Below, one piece after another: positions 1 to 13,284 of a stretch of DNA of 64,000 bases. How positions within the stretch are numbered: position 1 is the stretch's first letter; each line of letters starts with the position of its first letter. Source of the stretch: Hippopus hippopus (taxonomy: Eukaryota; Mollusca; Bivalvia; Cardiida; Cardiidae); the NCBI GenBank assembly GCA_946811185.2, contig OX328097.1:5380242-5444241 (forward strand), given 5' to 3'. The position numbers and the translations under genes were made by a program. The notes under the pieces were generated by a model. It saw only the letters and a program-made list of their open reading frames with translations, ran no database searches and was not told where the DNA came from.

Positions 1-550
1 AATAATGTTGTAAAGGCATCAATCAATCAAACCAATGAAACAAGTTGTCACCACTTATAACTGGGGCTTATTGCCTGAAAATTAAAAAAATCTTCTGGTT
101 TTGTTACCATAAGGCCTCGGGTTACTGAATTTCGCATGTAATTTCATCAAGGAAACCTCTCCCAAGATTGTTTACATTATAGCCCCTGGGTCAAACTTGG
201 CCCAGCCCAGAGGATAACAAGTAAAAGATATTTACCTCAAACTTGGATTAGCTGATAACTATAAAAACACATATTACAGGGGCAGGTGACCATAAAAATG
301 TTTGACAGTTATCCCTTTTTTTCGCCATAGAATTTTTCCCACAAGAAACTGCAACCAAGCATTGGCTCACCTGAGCACGATGTGCTCAGGATGAGTTATT
401 GTGATCACTTGTCCGTCCGTCCATTCACATTTTTTTGTTTACACTCTAGCATGGAACTTGGTAAAAATATATATGACCATAAGATCTTGGATGAGTTCGA
501 TTATGGGTCTAATCGGACGAAAACAACTGGAGTTATCTGCCCATGAATTA
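1..550. repeat. Fragments of Helitron-like repeat
   Basis: Contains reverse-oriented pieces of the repeat family seen at 4762-6655, including a hairpin of the form CTGAGCAC..GTGCTCAG near 373-390. No gene is seen. Confidence 0.5.
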
Positions 551-1775
551 GAACAAGAGGGCCATGATGGCCCTGTATCGCTCCACTGGCTAATAAGTAA
601 AAACACTACAAGCCAAACATTACGATACTTGGCCAATCATTTCAAACTAGAAGACATACATTTTTTTTTTTTTTTTTTTTTTTTATAAAATCTTACCAGA
701 AAGTAATGACCCCAGGGCAAAGCCATTTTTGACCACAGAGCTATAATTACTTGAATCCTGGTGGAGGTCAACAAGATAAAGCCCCATACCAAATAATACA
801 GGTGTAGAATGTGTGGTTATAAACAAGAAGATTTTCAGTTTCCTCAATAGAAGGCCCTGTAAAACATGAGACCCTGAGACAGGGCTAAATTTAGTAGCCC
901 TAGGTCTAATGGTTAGTAACAAGAAGTTTTATAAAGTTTTCACTATAGAAGCCCATGTGCAACTTGTGACCCCTAGGGTGTGGCCAAACTTGACCCCAGG
1001 GCTATAATTTGGGCCCTCTTGGTAGACATCCACTACATAAAACTACATGCGAAATTTGGTAGCCCTAGGCCTTATGGTTAGGTACGAGAAGATTTTTAAA
1101 GTTTTCCCTATATAAGCCCATGTAAAACTTGTGATCCCTGGGGCTGGGCCAAATTTTAGCCAAGGGCTATAATTTGGGCACTCTTGATAGATACCCACTA
1201 GATAAAGCTACATGCAAAATTTGGTAGCCCTTGGCCTTATGGCTAGGTACGAGAAGATTTTCAAAGTTTTCCCTATACAAGCCCATATAAAACTTGTGAG
1301 CCCCGGGGCGGGGCCAAACATGACCCCAGGGCATTATTTGAAGAAACTTGATAGAGGTCCACTAGATAGAGCTACATGCCAAATTTGGTAGCCCTAGGCC
1401 ATATGGCCTGGGACGGGAAGACTTTTAAAGTTTTCCCTATATAAGGCCATATAAAACCTGTGACCCCCGGGGCGGGGCCAAATTTGACCCTAGGGCTATA
1501 ATTTGAAGACACTTGGTAGAGGTCTACTAGATAAAGCTACATGCCAAAGTTGGTAGTCCTAGGCCTTATGGTTTCAAACAAGAAGATTTTCAAAGATTTT
1601 CAATATTTTTCAGTTTTGTTGCCATGGCAACCAAAGTTTTTGAAGGAATCAAATTCTGTCAAGAAATTCTGAAGAGACCATGGCAGGATCATTTCTGCGA
1701 AGTTTCATCAAAATTGGATAGGTAGTTTCAGAGAAGAAGATGTTTGAAATAAAGTTAACGTACACCGGGCCATGA
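551..1775 (+). mobile_element. Helitron-like element with ~150-bp internal tandem units (3' truncated)
   Basis: Starts with the palindromic AGGGCCATGATGGCCCT head seen in the sister copies at 6658 and 9252. The interior is a run of about 150-bp units (each with CCCATGTAAAACTTGTGACC, CTATAATTTG and a CTACATGC block). It ends near GGGCCATGACATAA without the final hairpin. A 25-bp poly-T lies at 660-684. Non-coding. Confidence 0.7.
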
Positions 1776-2177
1776 CATAAAAATTTGTGGATTTTCAGTT
1801 GTGGTGCTATAAAGTTGTGGCAAAATTAAATTCAAACCCTGCATATTTCTACAGCCAATCCTTATAGGCAATAAAGTGATATCATATCTACACATGATAC
1901 AATCATACCATGAAAACAGCTCACTCGTCTGTGCCCTGGGTTGTATCATTTCTAAGCTAAGGCCCAGAGCTGTCTTGCTCAAGTGCACTCCCAAAAAAAC
2001 CTTTGGCCACCAGTGCAGATATAACCTGTGGCCTTTGGGTTGCAAATCCCACATCTTCACCACTATGCCATGGAGGATCCTGGCAGACCAACCAAAGTTT
2101 GTATCAGAATTTTTACTTGTTTTGGTTGATTCGTAATTCGATTGGCAACTGATTTTACTGTAATTAAATAATGCTGT

Positions 2178-2380
2178 AGCACACAATCCAGAGTTTAACA
2201 ACCCTGATTGAAAGGGCTTTTGAAAACATTTTGAGAAAAGGAGAAAATGCTCGCTACCAGTATTTCCTCCTTTTCCCACAATGTTTTCTACCCTACCAAA
2301 GACGAATCCCAGTATTTGAGCCACTTATTATTTGTTTTCTGCAAATGCTTCCTATTTGGACAAGTCTAAAATGTTGTTTG
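2178..2380 (-). mobile_element. TTAA hairpin element, partial copy
   Basis: A diverged copy of the hairpin family described at 16417, recognisable by the AGGAGAAAATGCT stem and the ACAAGTCTAAAAT segment. Both terminal repeats are eroded. Confidence 0.6.
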
Positions 2381-4260
2381 TGTTTCATAGAGTTAAAAAT
2401 CCATCAACTGAAGGTAGTGCCATTGTTATATTCAGATGCTGATTACTAGCGTGCATGTAAGTCAGGAAATTCCCGTTTGAATGGTGTTTTACACTGCCTT
2501 CAAAAAATTTCAGTTATGTAATGGCAGCAGCTCATTTATTCATGTGTTTCATGTGTTGCACCCCTACTTAGTGGGGCAGATTATGTCCAAATTTCACGAA
2601 AATCGTTCACTTTGTGATACATGTACCAAATCTGGCACAGTCAAAGTCTATTATCTGAATATTATGAAAAGTACGTTATCCATCCGAAAATCCAAGATGG
2701 CCGCCCGTTTTCAAGATGGCCGTCAGTCATAGCTATGACCGCCTTATTGTATATTATAAAAGTAATTTTAGGTTTGTTTTTCTGTAGGACCTGATTGTTT
2801 TCATGATTTAAACATAATAAGAATGGCTTAATACACTCATATCTATTATTGCAACAAATGTTTTACAGAAACAGACAATTTTATCTGAATCAAAGTACTG
2901 ACAGAACTGTACTTGGTCATGTTTGTAAGCCTAAAATGGTTGGTACTCAAAAACGTATCTGCTGTATATAACACCATCTTTATGATTTTAGTGATACAGA
3001 ATAGATGTTATGCGAACAATGTGCCTTTTCATTATAATTAATGCTTTCTATAAGCTGCTTTAGCCTTGCAAATCAGTGTACTAACAGTGCCAAAGGTAGA
3101 CTTTTTTGTTTGAAATCCTTTGCAGGAATTCATATAAAATGTTTTCGCTGTGAACGCATTCTAGTTAAGATTGTATTAAATACTTTTGTGGTCAACAGTG
3201 ACTAAATTACTGCATAGATTGGTAATGTGATAACCCACTGAATAAAGTTGTTTAGATACATCTCTTTAATGTGGCCCTTCATAGAGTCCGAGGCTAATTT
3301 GAAGTTGATTTTTATTGAAGTTATAACAGTGATGCTTATAGTAGACCATTTTGGATTTATAAGGTCAATTAATTATCTTTTTTTTCCCTATATATCACAT
3401 ACATGTATTTCAAGTCTATGACATGAGGAATTACCCTGTAAATATCTTAAAAATTAAATGAAGTTTATGTTCTGTTCATAATGTAGTGATTTCACTCCAA
3501 ATGAAAAGTATCAAGATGTACACAAAAGAGGTTGCCATAAATCCATTCTTGAATTAGCCTGGGTTTATTATTCTCATAATGATTCCAAGGTAGTGTTTTG
3601 CAAAACAGGATTTACTTTTGTCGAACTACAGAGACTTCCTTTCAAAGCACATAGTTTGTGAACAAAAAAAAACCATGCTAAAAAGAAGGAACTATACACC
3701 ATGAGATCACTATCATTTCTTCCTACAGTTGGGCAATTATTGGTGCATCACTCACATTGAACAGTACAATAAATTGATAAATTGCAACATATTATTTGTA
3801 ATATGGGAAACAATATCTAGGAAATAACAATAAACCCATGATGTTGATACCAAATGCAAAACAAATGCTCATCTGTTAATGCACAATAACACAGTTATGC
3901 TATTAGTAAATTAGGAGCTTCACACAGTCAAAGTATATTGCAAAATGCATTTCCAATTTGAATTATGACAGGTACCTTCATATGCGTGTGTGATTGAGGG
4001 AGAGAGAGAGAGAGGAAGAGAGGAAAACAAAACCCATGCACAGGCCTTTTACCCATTGTAAAAAAAAATTATAAAAAAAGAAATAAAAAGAGTCATAGCA
4101 TATCTATCAATCACGTAAATAATAACTGACCAGCTCAAACATCAACAATAAATTCGTGTCTGTTGAAGGTGTACAGCATCAAACAAAAACTCCGTAAAGC
4201 AAGTTTTGTATTTACACCAATGGTTAATCACTAAAATGCAACGTAAATGAGTAAGTGATT
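2381..4260. other. Unique-looking non-coding DNA
   Basis: No credible ORF and no repeat family shared with the rest of the window. A GA microsatellite lies at about 3992-4022. Confidence 0.5.
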
Positions 4261-4261
4261 T

Positions 4262-4545
4262 GTGTGTTTGCTTGTTTGTTTATTTGTTTTGGAGTTTAGT
4301 GTCATTTTAAAAGTTTAGGTCATATCACCGTGGTCATTGCACCTACACCCATGTATTTCCTGGCTTTCTCACAACAGTACTTACACAACTTTCTCTCCAA
4401 GCCACTAACTACTTTTCTCACATACACCAAAGGTGAGAGGCAAAAATTCGACAGAAATTAAGCTTGCTTCAACCGGATATCGAACCAATAACCACCAGGT
4501 CACATGTCAGATACGGTAACCACTGAGCTACCCGGCCAGGCAATG
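4262..4545 (-). mobile_element. tRNA-derived SINE (type 2)
   Basis: The minus-strand head has an A-box-like TAGCTCAGTGGTTACC and a B-box-like GGTTCGATATCC. The body is shared with a partial copy at 50775-50950. Confidence 0.7.
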
Positions 4546-4761
4546 GCTAAGCGAATACATAGCCTTGAAACTGTGCAAACATAAAACAAGAAGTTATAAT
4601 ACATATGTTGTTAGTACAAGATAATCTGAGCAATAAAAGGTTTGTCATTTGAAAGATAATAATTTTATAACAAAAATATAATAATGACCAAAAAATGAAC
4701 AGTACATTATAACACTCAAAATACCCTTTATTTTCAGGCTAACATAAAAGGGAAAAATAGT

Positions 4762-6657
4762 TTAACAAGAGGACCATGATGGTCCTAAATCGCTCACCTG
4801 AAATGCAACTCAGCTGTCATTGTTATGGCCACTTGCCTCTTTGCTGGAATGTTTTAGTTTTGAAAATGATTCATCCATATGACAATACCAACAATCAGAG
4901 CAGGTAAGAAAATGATAGAGCCGAAATCATAAGCCCTAGAGTGTAAACAATGGAATTGTCATCAAGATCCCCTATTTTGATGCTTTTAGCTTGTCCCCAT
5001 TTTGATCAGATTTGTCCTTAAGTCATTATGAACATCCAGGGAAATTTTGAGTATGACTGAGCCAGAATTGTGGTTGCTGAGTGTGTTCATGTTCATGTTC
5101 ACAACCTTACAAACATTCTGGGCGATGGATCAAGATTATGCTGGAATTCCGATAGCTATATAATAAACAGTGGAATTTTGGCGACGCATATTCAAGGATA
5201 CATAAAAGCTAACCGTGAGTATCTTATGCTCAGGTGAGCTGATAATGGGTTTTCAGACAGAATCACATGCCAAATGTATGTTGTGGGCCATACAATATGG
5301 AACAGGAGGATTCCAAGAATACACTCTTTACAAATTTGATCCCACATTGTGACTAAAAAGGACTTTTTGTGATTCCAAGGAAGAAATTTGGTAAATGCTA
5401 TTAGCAAACAAGAGCCGTCAAGTGGTTGTTGAGAAATCTCTTCAGACGGACAGACAGACAGACAAAGTGGCGACTATATGCTCACCCTTACGGGAGCATA
5501 ACTATCCACCAGTCCATGCTGAATATGAAAGCTCTAGGGTTAATGTTTGGATGAAAGAAGATTTTAAAGGATCTTTTATTTGGATGTGGAAACTGGGATC
5601 CAACAACAAAGCACTTATTTTTTTTTCCTAAGGTCACAATTCGATGTACTTTAGTAGAGTGCTACTTTTGCCAATTAAGTTGTAGGCTTTGTGTTTGGGT
5701 TGATTTTTTTTTTTTCAGCAGTTGACATGGAAACCAGAGTTGTTTGTGAATTCCAATTTGTCAAAGGGCAATACAGTTGATCTTGCTTAGCTAAGCGACT
5801 ACATTTATTAAGCCAACACTTTTATTAAGCGATGGGAATTTCAATGTCTCTGTTGAAATATATAAGACTAGCTGGAATTGAATGCCCCATGGATTAAAGC
5901 CTTTATGCTGAGCTAAATCCTATGTTGTTAGTACTTATTACAATCGTCTTGTGAAATCCGAGAACCCACAACATAGGGCCATTTTCAACACTAGGGCCAT
6001 AATTTGAAGTGTTTTGGTAGAGGGCCACTAGATGATGCTACATGCCAAATATGAAAGCTCTAGCCCTTACGGTTTGGGACAAGAAGATTTTTAAAGATTT
6101 CCTTCTTTATCTCTATGTGAAATCCAAGACCCCACAACATAGGGCCAATTTTTAACACCAGGGCCATAATTTGAAGTATTTTGGTAGAGGGTCACTAGAT
6201 GATGCTACATGCCATATATGAAAGCTCTAGCCCTTACGGTTTGGGACAAGAAGATTTTTAAAGATTTCCTTCTTTATCTCTATGTGAAATCCGAGAACCC
6301 ACAACATAGGGCCAATTTCCACACTAGGGCCATAATTTGAAGTATTTTGGTAGAGGGCCACTAGATGATGCTACATGCCATATATGATAGCTCTAGCCCT
6401 TACAGTTTGGGACAAGAAGATTTTTAAAGTTTTTTCTTTCGGTTGCCATGGCAACCAGAGTTCTTCATGGAATTCAAATCTTTGAAGTATTCTGAAAGTG
6501 CATCACCTAAGGATCATTTCTGTGAAGTTTCATTGAAATCTGATTGCCAGTTTCAGAGGAGAAGATTTTTTAGTAATTGTTTACGGACAGACAGACGGAC
6601 GACGGACATTGACCGATCACAATAGCTCACCTTGAGCACTATGTGCTCAGGTGAGCT
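4762..6657 (+). mobile_element. Helitron-like element ending in hairpin plus CTAA
   Basis: The head is a near palindrome, GAGGACCATGATGGTCCT. The tail at about 6625-6657 forms a hairpin (CTCACCTTGAGCAC / GTGCTCAGGTGAG) followed at once by CTAA, matching the Helitron 3' rule of a hairpin plus CTRR. The interior has about three ~144-bp units at 5940-6430. A GACA microsatellite lies near 5447-5464. No Rep/helicase is encoded, so the element is non-autonomous. Confidence 0.65.
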
Positions 6658-7936
6658 AACAAGAGGGTCATGATGGCCCTGTATCGCTCCACTGGCTAAT
6701 ACGTAAAATCACTACATGCCAAACATTACAATACTTGGCCAATTGGTTTTGAACATAAGACCCCTGAAACAGGACTAAAATTGGTAGCCCTAGTTCATAT
6801 GGTTAGTAACAAGAAGATTTCTAAAGATTTCACTATATAAGCCCATGTAAAACTTCTGACCCCTCGGGGTGAATCAAATTCCCCCCTAGGGCTATAATTT
6901 ACGCACTCTTGGTGAAGGGCCTTTAGATATAGCTACATGCGAAATTTGGTAGCCCTACGCTTTATGAATAAGTACAGGGAGATTTCTTAAGTTTTCTCTA
7001 CATAAGCCCATGTAAAACTTGTGACCCCCGGGGCAGGGCCAATTTTGACCCCAGGGCTATAATTTAAGCACTCTTGGTAGAGACCCACTAGATAAAGCCA
7101 CATGCAAAATTTGGTAGCCCTAGGCCTTATGGCTAGGTACAGGGAGATTTCTAAAGTTTTCCCTAAATAAGCCCATGTAAAACTTGTGACCCCCGGGGTG
7201 GGGTCAAATTTGACCCAAGGGCTATAATTTGGGCACTCTTGGTAGAGGCCCACTAGATAAAGCCACATGCAAAATTTGGTAGCCCTAGGCCCCATGGCTA
7301 GGTCAAAGAAGAATTTTAAAGTTCTCCCTATATAAGCCCATGTAAAACTTGTTATATAAGCCCATGTAAAACTTGTTACCCCCGGGCAGGGCCTAATTTC
7401 ACCCCAGGGCTACAATTTGAACAATCTTGGCAGAGGTCCACTAGATAAAGCTACATGCCAAATTTGGTAGCTCTAGGCCCTATGGCTAGGTAGAAGAGGA
7501 ATTTTAAAGTTCTCCCTAAATAAGCCCATGTAAAACTTGTGACCCCCGGGGCGGGGCCAATTTTGACCCCAGGGCTATAAATTGAAGAAACTTGGTAGAG
7601 GTCCACTAGATAAAGCTACATGCCAAATTTAGTAGCCCTTGGCCTTACGGTTTCAGACAAGAAGATTTTCAAAGATTTTCAAAATTTTTCAGTTTTGTTG
7701 CCATGGCAACCAGAGTTTTTGAAGGAATTAAATTCTTTCAAGAAATTCTGAAGAGGACCATGGCAGGATCATTTCTGTGAAGTTTCATCAAAATTGGATG
7801 GGTAGTTTCAGAGAAGAAGACGTTTTAAAAAAAAGTTAACGCACGGACGGACGGACGGACGCACGGACGGACGGACGGACGCACGACGGACAACAGGCCA
7901 TGACATAAGCCCGCTGGCCTTCGGCCAGTGGAGCTA
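6658..7936 (+). mobile_element. Helitron-like element, full copy
   Basis: Same family as the element at 551. The tail CTGGCCTTCGGCCAG is a perfect hairpin followed by TGGAGCTAA. Internal tandem units are present, and a GGAC microsatellite lies at about 7842-7885. Confidence 0.7.
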
Positions 7937-8209
7937 AAAATGGATAAAAAATGGGAAAAAACAGGGCTCTTCATTGCATATTTTTAGACTTGAGCAGTTT
8001 ATATGAAATGTACCAAACTAAAAACATCTCATCGCCAACATTTATATTCAGCCCCTAAGCCTTGGTCCATAATCATGAGATGATGCTTCTTAGTATCATG
8101 ACGCCAGAGAGTTAACCTGACATACTTCTAAATAAGCAACAATGAAAAAACAACAACCTCAGTTTCCATAACAGCACCAAGTAGTTACAAATATGGGGCA
8201 TGCATGAGA

Positions 8210-8246
<37 letters not shown>

Positions 8247-9250
8247 AACCAAGCAAATATGAGCTCTCATTCCCTATGATACTGTGGCCCTCTGAAATTA
8301 ATCATTGACCAACAAATGTGCTATGGCAGGTACAGCAGCCACTTTATATTATCAAATGCAATGGGGGAATTCAACCCATCTTGGTAACATACATAGCTAG
8401 CAAATCACCTCATTACCAAACTGATATGTCTAAAAAGTGGAGCTTATCACAAGATTAACTAGGTATAATAGAATATTTTGATTAAGAGTTTTTATTGTCA
8501 TCTATATGCATTGCCCATTTACTTAAAAAGGTAAATATGGCTGTAGGTCATACCATTTGTACTTTGTCATGGCAAGGTGAATATTTAGTACTTTGATTTC
8601 ATGGACTGATAGAAGTAAAATGATAAATTAACAAGAGAAGGTACTGTAGCTAAGAGATATGCAATGTCTTTTTAGTAAATAAAATCAAGAAAAATGTATT
8701 TTTAAACAATATCCTCCCCCCTTTTTTAGATGCAAGAGTTTAATGGTAAATAATCTATCAGTAACTTTAGTGCTTTGATTTACACTAAAAGTTTCATTTT
8801 ACTGTAAGAAATGTAATAAGATGATGAAAGTATGTTTACCAATGAATCCTAGATCGTTTTCGACCCAAAATAAGAGATGAACCAGATAATAGTTGAATTT
8901 TCAACAATTGATATAAAACATTCGACAGTATATTTGACAAGCTTTTGTTATTTATGCTTCCGCTTTATTCATGGATATGGCAAATTGTGAATTATAAATC
9001 TGAAAACACCATGTGAGTTGGTTCTAGGATGCATATAAAGCATCTTTCATCAAGACAATGTGTTTTATTTGAAAAGATCCCCATATAATTTGATATTTTT
9101 GAAGCTTAAACCATAAAAATTCATTGCTTTCAGTGCTTTGATTTGCACTTAACACTCTTGTCCTTTGTAACAAGTGTAAAGAAATATTTTGATATAAGCT
9201 TATTACATTATTTTAGATCATTTAGAACTTACAAAAGGATGAAAAATACC
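7937..9250. other. Non-coding DNA with an ATG microsatellite
   Basis: No gene seen. A trinucleotide (ATG) run is at about 8212-8243. Confidence 0.5.
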
Positions 9251-10396
9251 AAACAAGAGGGCCATGATGGCCCTGTATCACTCCACTGGCTATTAAGTAA
9301 AAACACTACAAGCCAAACATTACAATATTCAGCAAATTGATTTCAAACACGAGGACATGCAAACATTTTTCTATCTAATCCTACGAGAAAGTTGTGATCC
9401 ATGGGCAAAGCCAATTTTGATCGCAAAGCTATAATTATTTGAATCCTGGTGGAGGTCCACAATATAAAGCTCCATACCAAATAATTCAGTTCTTGAATGT
9501 TATAAACAAGAAGATTTTCAAATTTTTCTCAATTTGGGCACCCTTGATAGAGACCCCCTAGATAAAGCTAAATGCAAAATTTGATAGCCCTAGCCCTTAT
9601 AGCTAGATGCGAAAGATTTTCCTATATAAGCCCGCCCATGTAAAACATGTTACCCCCCGGAGCGAAGTCAAATATGACCCTCGGCTATAATTTGGACACC
9701 CTTGGTACAGGTCCACTAGATAAAGCTACATGCCAAATTTGGTCGCCCTAGGCCCCATGGCTAGGTCAAAGAAGAATTTTAAAGTTCTCCCTATATAAGC
9801 CCATGTAAAACTTGTTATATAAGCCCATGTAAAACTTGTTACCCCCGGGCAGGGCCTAATTTCACCCCAGGGCTATAATTTGAACAATCTTGGCAGAGGT
9901 CCACTAGATAAAGCTACATGCCAAATTTGGTAGCTCTAGGCCCTATGGCTAGGTAGAAGAAGAATTTTAAAGTTCTCCCTAAATAAGCCCATGTATAACT
10001 TGTAACCCCCGGGGCGGGGCCAATTTTGACCCCAGGGCTATAAATTGAAGAAACTTGGTAGAGGTCCACTAGATAAAGCTACATGCCAAATTTGGTAGCC
10101 CTTGGCCTTACGGTTTCAGACAAGAAGATTTTCAAAATTTTTCAGTTTTGTTGCCATGGCAACCAGAGTTTTTGAAGGAATTAAATTCTTTCAAGAAATT
10201 CTGAAGAGGACCATGGCAGGATCATTTCTGTGAAGTTTCATCAAAATTGGATGGGTAGTTTCAGAGAAGAAGACGTTTTAAAAAAAGTTAACGCACGGAC
10301 GGACGGACGGACGCACGGACGGACGGACGGACGGAAACACGACGGACAACAGGCCATGACATAAGCCCGCTGGCCTTTGGCCAGTGGAGCTAAAAA
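9251..10396 (+). mobile_element. Helitron-like element, full copy
   Basis: Third copy of the family, very close to the one at 6658 in its 3' half. The tail hairpin is CTGGCCTTTGGCCAG followed by TGGAGCTAA. A GGAC microsatellite lies at about 10293-10334. Confidence 0.7.
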
Positions 10397-11015
10397 TTGC
10401 TATATTTGACATTGTTTACAGTCTAGGATCTACAAATATCAACCAATCAGCACCAAACTTGGTCAAAATATATATGACCATAAGATTTCGGATGAGTTCG
10501 ATTATGGGTCTAATCAGACCAGAATGACTGGAATTATCTTCCCTTGAATTAGAAAAATTGCTATATTTGACTTTGTTTACACTCTAGCATCTACAAACAT
10601 AAACCAATCGGCACCAAACTTTGTCAAAATATACATGACCATAAGATCTTGGATGAGTTCCATTATTGTTCTAATCGGACCAGAACATCCCTAGTTACCT
10701 GCCCTTGAATTAGAAAAATTGCTATATTTGACTTTGTTTACACTTTAGCATCTACAAGTATAAACTAATCAGCACCATACTTGTTCAAGGCCCTGCCCCA
10801 GGGCTCACATGTTTCTACATAGCCTATTGTCAGGCAATTATTAAAAATTTTTCTGGGTAACCTAAGGAACTAGACCTCTATAACAGTTTTGACATTTCTC
10901 TTTTTTCATTATCATTTGGCCTTGAACTTTGATATTTGGTATTTATCTTCACTGTAGACCTTTACTGCTTAGTAGTCAGGTGAGCGATATCGGACCATCA
11001 TGGTCCTCTTGTTTA
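10397..11015. repeat. Tandem ~155-bp units and reverse Helitron-like head
   Basis: Two to three units beginning AATTGCTATATTTGAC repeat here. The segment ends at about 11014 with the inverse of the GAGGACCATGATGGTCC head, so a truncated reverse element is present. Confidence 0.55.
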
Positions 11016-11282
11016 AAGAAATGCCATGTCATTGAAAAGGGGGGCTTAATGTATAATTTCATAATGGACCGACAACAAAATGGCCTCATATACTTGCAAA
11101 ACATAATACCTCTTACATGTTTCTATCAAAAAAGGCCTTTTTTGGCAGAGGATATCATTTCAACAAAATTACATTCCCACAGGATATAAAAAGATAACAC
11201 CAGCTGTCCGAATGTCAATATTTATTCAAAATCATCAAGATAAACCTCTACAAAAGACATATTCAAGATGAGTAAAACAGGT

Positions 11283-11543
11283 GGCTTGCAACACGCAAAA
11301 AGGGGCATTCGGACATTTGCGTAAAGTGTCGTCTCGGATCAGCCTGCGCAGTCTGCACAGGCTAATCTGAGACGACCATTTACGACTACATTAGATTTTG
11401 TGCTACAATAGACTTGCGCAAAACAGAAAATTGCATAAAAACGGAAAGTGTCACTTCGGATTAGCCTGCACAGATTGCGTAGGCTGATCCGAGACGACAC
11501 TTTACGCAAATGTCCGAATGCCCCTTTTCGCGTGTTGCAAGCC
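11283..11543. mobile_element. Inverted-repeat MITE, 261 bp
   Basis: Ends GGCTTGCAACACGC and GCGTGTTGCAAGCC are perfect inverses, and subterminal GGACATTTGCGTAAAGTGTC extends the pairing. Sister copies are at 45561-45827 and 46662-46930. Confidence 0.85.
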
Positions 11544-11550
11544 AGGTAGT

Positions 11551-12480
11551 TTTACCCTCCTTTACCACACAATCCAGAGTTTTACCAACTGTGATGAAGA
11601 ATCCCATAGAAAATAGTGGGAAAAAGCAGAAAATCCTGATAACCTGCATTTTCTCCTTCTCCCTCTGTTTTCTTACCTTCAAAGACAATTTCCAGCATCA
11701 TTTCTCCTTCAGTATCTTCTTATCTTTCAAGACAATTTCCAGCATCTAAACAACATCTAGTATGTCTGCAAAAGTTTCAGGTTGTTGCCATGAAAATATA
11801 GATTCTCTATTATTTCATGCTTTCCGATAGGTTGTCGAGAAATATCTGTGAATTTTTTTTTTTTATATTTCATGGTTACGACCAGTGAAAAATACCAATT
11901 TTTATATTCTAACTCTTCAATTGAAGTCGGAAACAGTTGTTCCCGCGCACTAGTTACCTAGCTAAAATAAGACTAAAATAAGACATGATTTACACGCATT
12001 CACCCTACATTTCTCCCATTTTACGTAATATAGTAATGCGTTCTTATGTGAGGGGGGAGATTCGCCAGAGCTATCACCGAAAAACAACTGTACTGGATTT
12101 TGATGAAAGTCCCAACAAAAAAGGGGTTAGAAGCATGAAATAAATAGAATATTTGTTAGTCTTTTTTTTTTCAGTGAAAGATAGAAATTCATTTCATCTT
12201 GTGAACATCATTGGTAATACTTTTACAAGTGGCACAGCCACGAGTGAAAATATTACTGATGATGTCCACTCAATGGAAATTAATTTTGATCTTTCACCTG
12301 AAAAAACAAGTATCCTCTACGTAATCTGACCACATCCAAAGTTAACCCTTTACAAAAAAAAAACCTGTGTTTCAACGACCCAAAAGGAAGGAAACTCACT
12401 TAAAACATTGTGAGAAAAGTAGAAAATGCTGGTATCAAGCATTTTCTCCTTTCCCACAATATTTTCTACCTTTTCATTAC
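11551..12480. mobile_element. Diverged hairpin elements and a foldback
   Basis: Partial TTAA hairpin copies lie at about 11551-11700 and 12342-12475. Between them, 12183-12300 is a separate foldback (TCATTTCATCTTGTG... with its imperfect inverse). No gene. Confidence 0.5.
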
Positions 12481-12544
12481 GAGGCATATCTATTGGCCAA
12501 GGTGCTCACAGATCAAAATTGTAATCACATGCTAAATTAACCTA

Positions 12545-13284
12545 TGGCCAAAAAATCCTGTTTCAATAACCCTGGAGAAGAAGCCCTTTGAAAACATAGT
12601 GGGAAAAGGAGAAAATGCTGGTTACCATTTTTCTTTAACCTTTTCATTCCCAACCATAAACAATTTGCTGTCTGCAAAATTCTTTAATATGGAAAAATCT
12701 AAACTTTTGTCATCTGGTAAATTTCCCATCGATTTTAAGCCATATTCAATTTGCTGTCTGCAAATTCCTTCAGTATTGACAAGTCTTATACTTTTGTTGC
12801 CTGGTAAATTTACCAGAGTTCAACATATGAATACATATGAATTCATGAGCCATGCTCTGGAATAAGAGGGCTTAATGCATTTGCTTTTCGCTATTGGTCC
12901 TTTTCCTGCATGTCAAAGGACTATTCTGCCCCATGATTCTGTCAGTTGTTAGACAAAATGGATTTTATGGGTCCATGGTTATGTCATGACTTGCTTGGTA
13001 CTGTATAAGTGGAAATTTTTGTGATGTTGAAATTTTTGCGATTTCGCAAAGTTGAAAAATTCGCAAACTTTTCTGTACGCATATTTTACCACAAGTATAC
13101 CAACAAATAATGACCTTCTTGAACTGGCAAAGATTTCAGTACGCAAAATGTTTCTTATCGGTAATTCCTAATGTTTTTGGCTCAACTATATATCCACGTA
13201 TAAAGTATAATGCATCAAAGAGATGCACTACGCCCCCTTTTGCCAGAGCATGGCACATATCATATATAACATCTCTCATCAAAA
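12545..13284. mobile_element. Hairpin element plus short inverted-repeat element
   Basis: A TTAA hairpin copy at about 12545-12810 is followed by a piece of the family whose end reads CATGCTCTGG and GGGCTTAATGCAT (about 12850-13010). No gene. Confidence 0.5.

Noticed and set aside
6987..7295. 102-codon ORF on the minus strand
   Set aside because: It spans two internal tandem units of a Helitron-like element, and the peptide repeats with the DNA unit.
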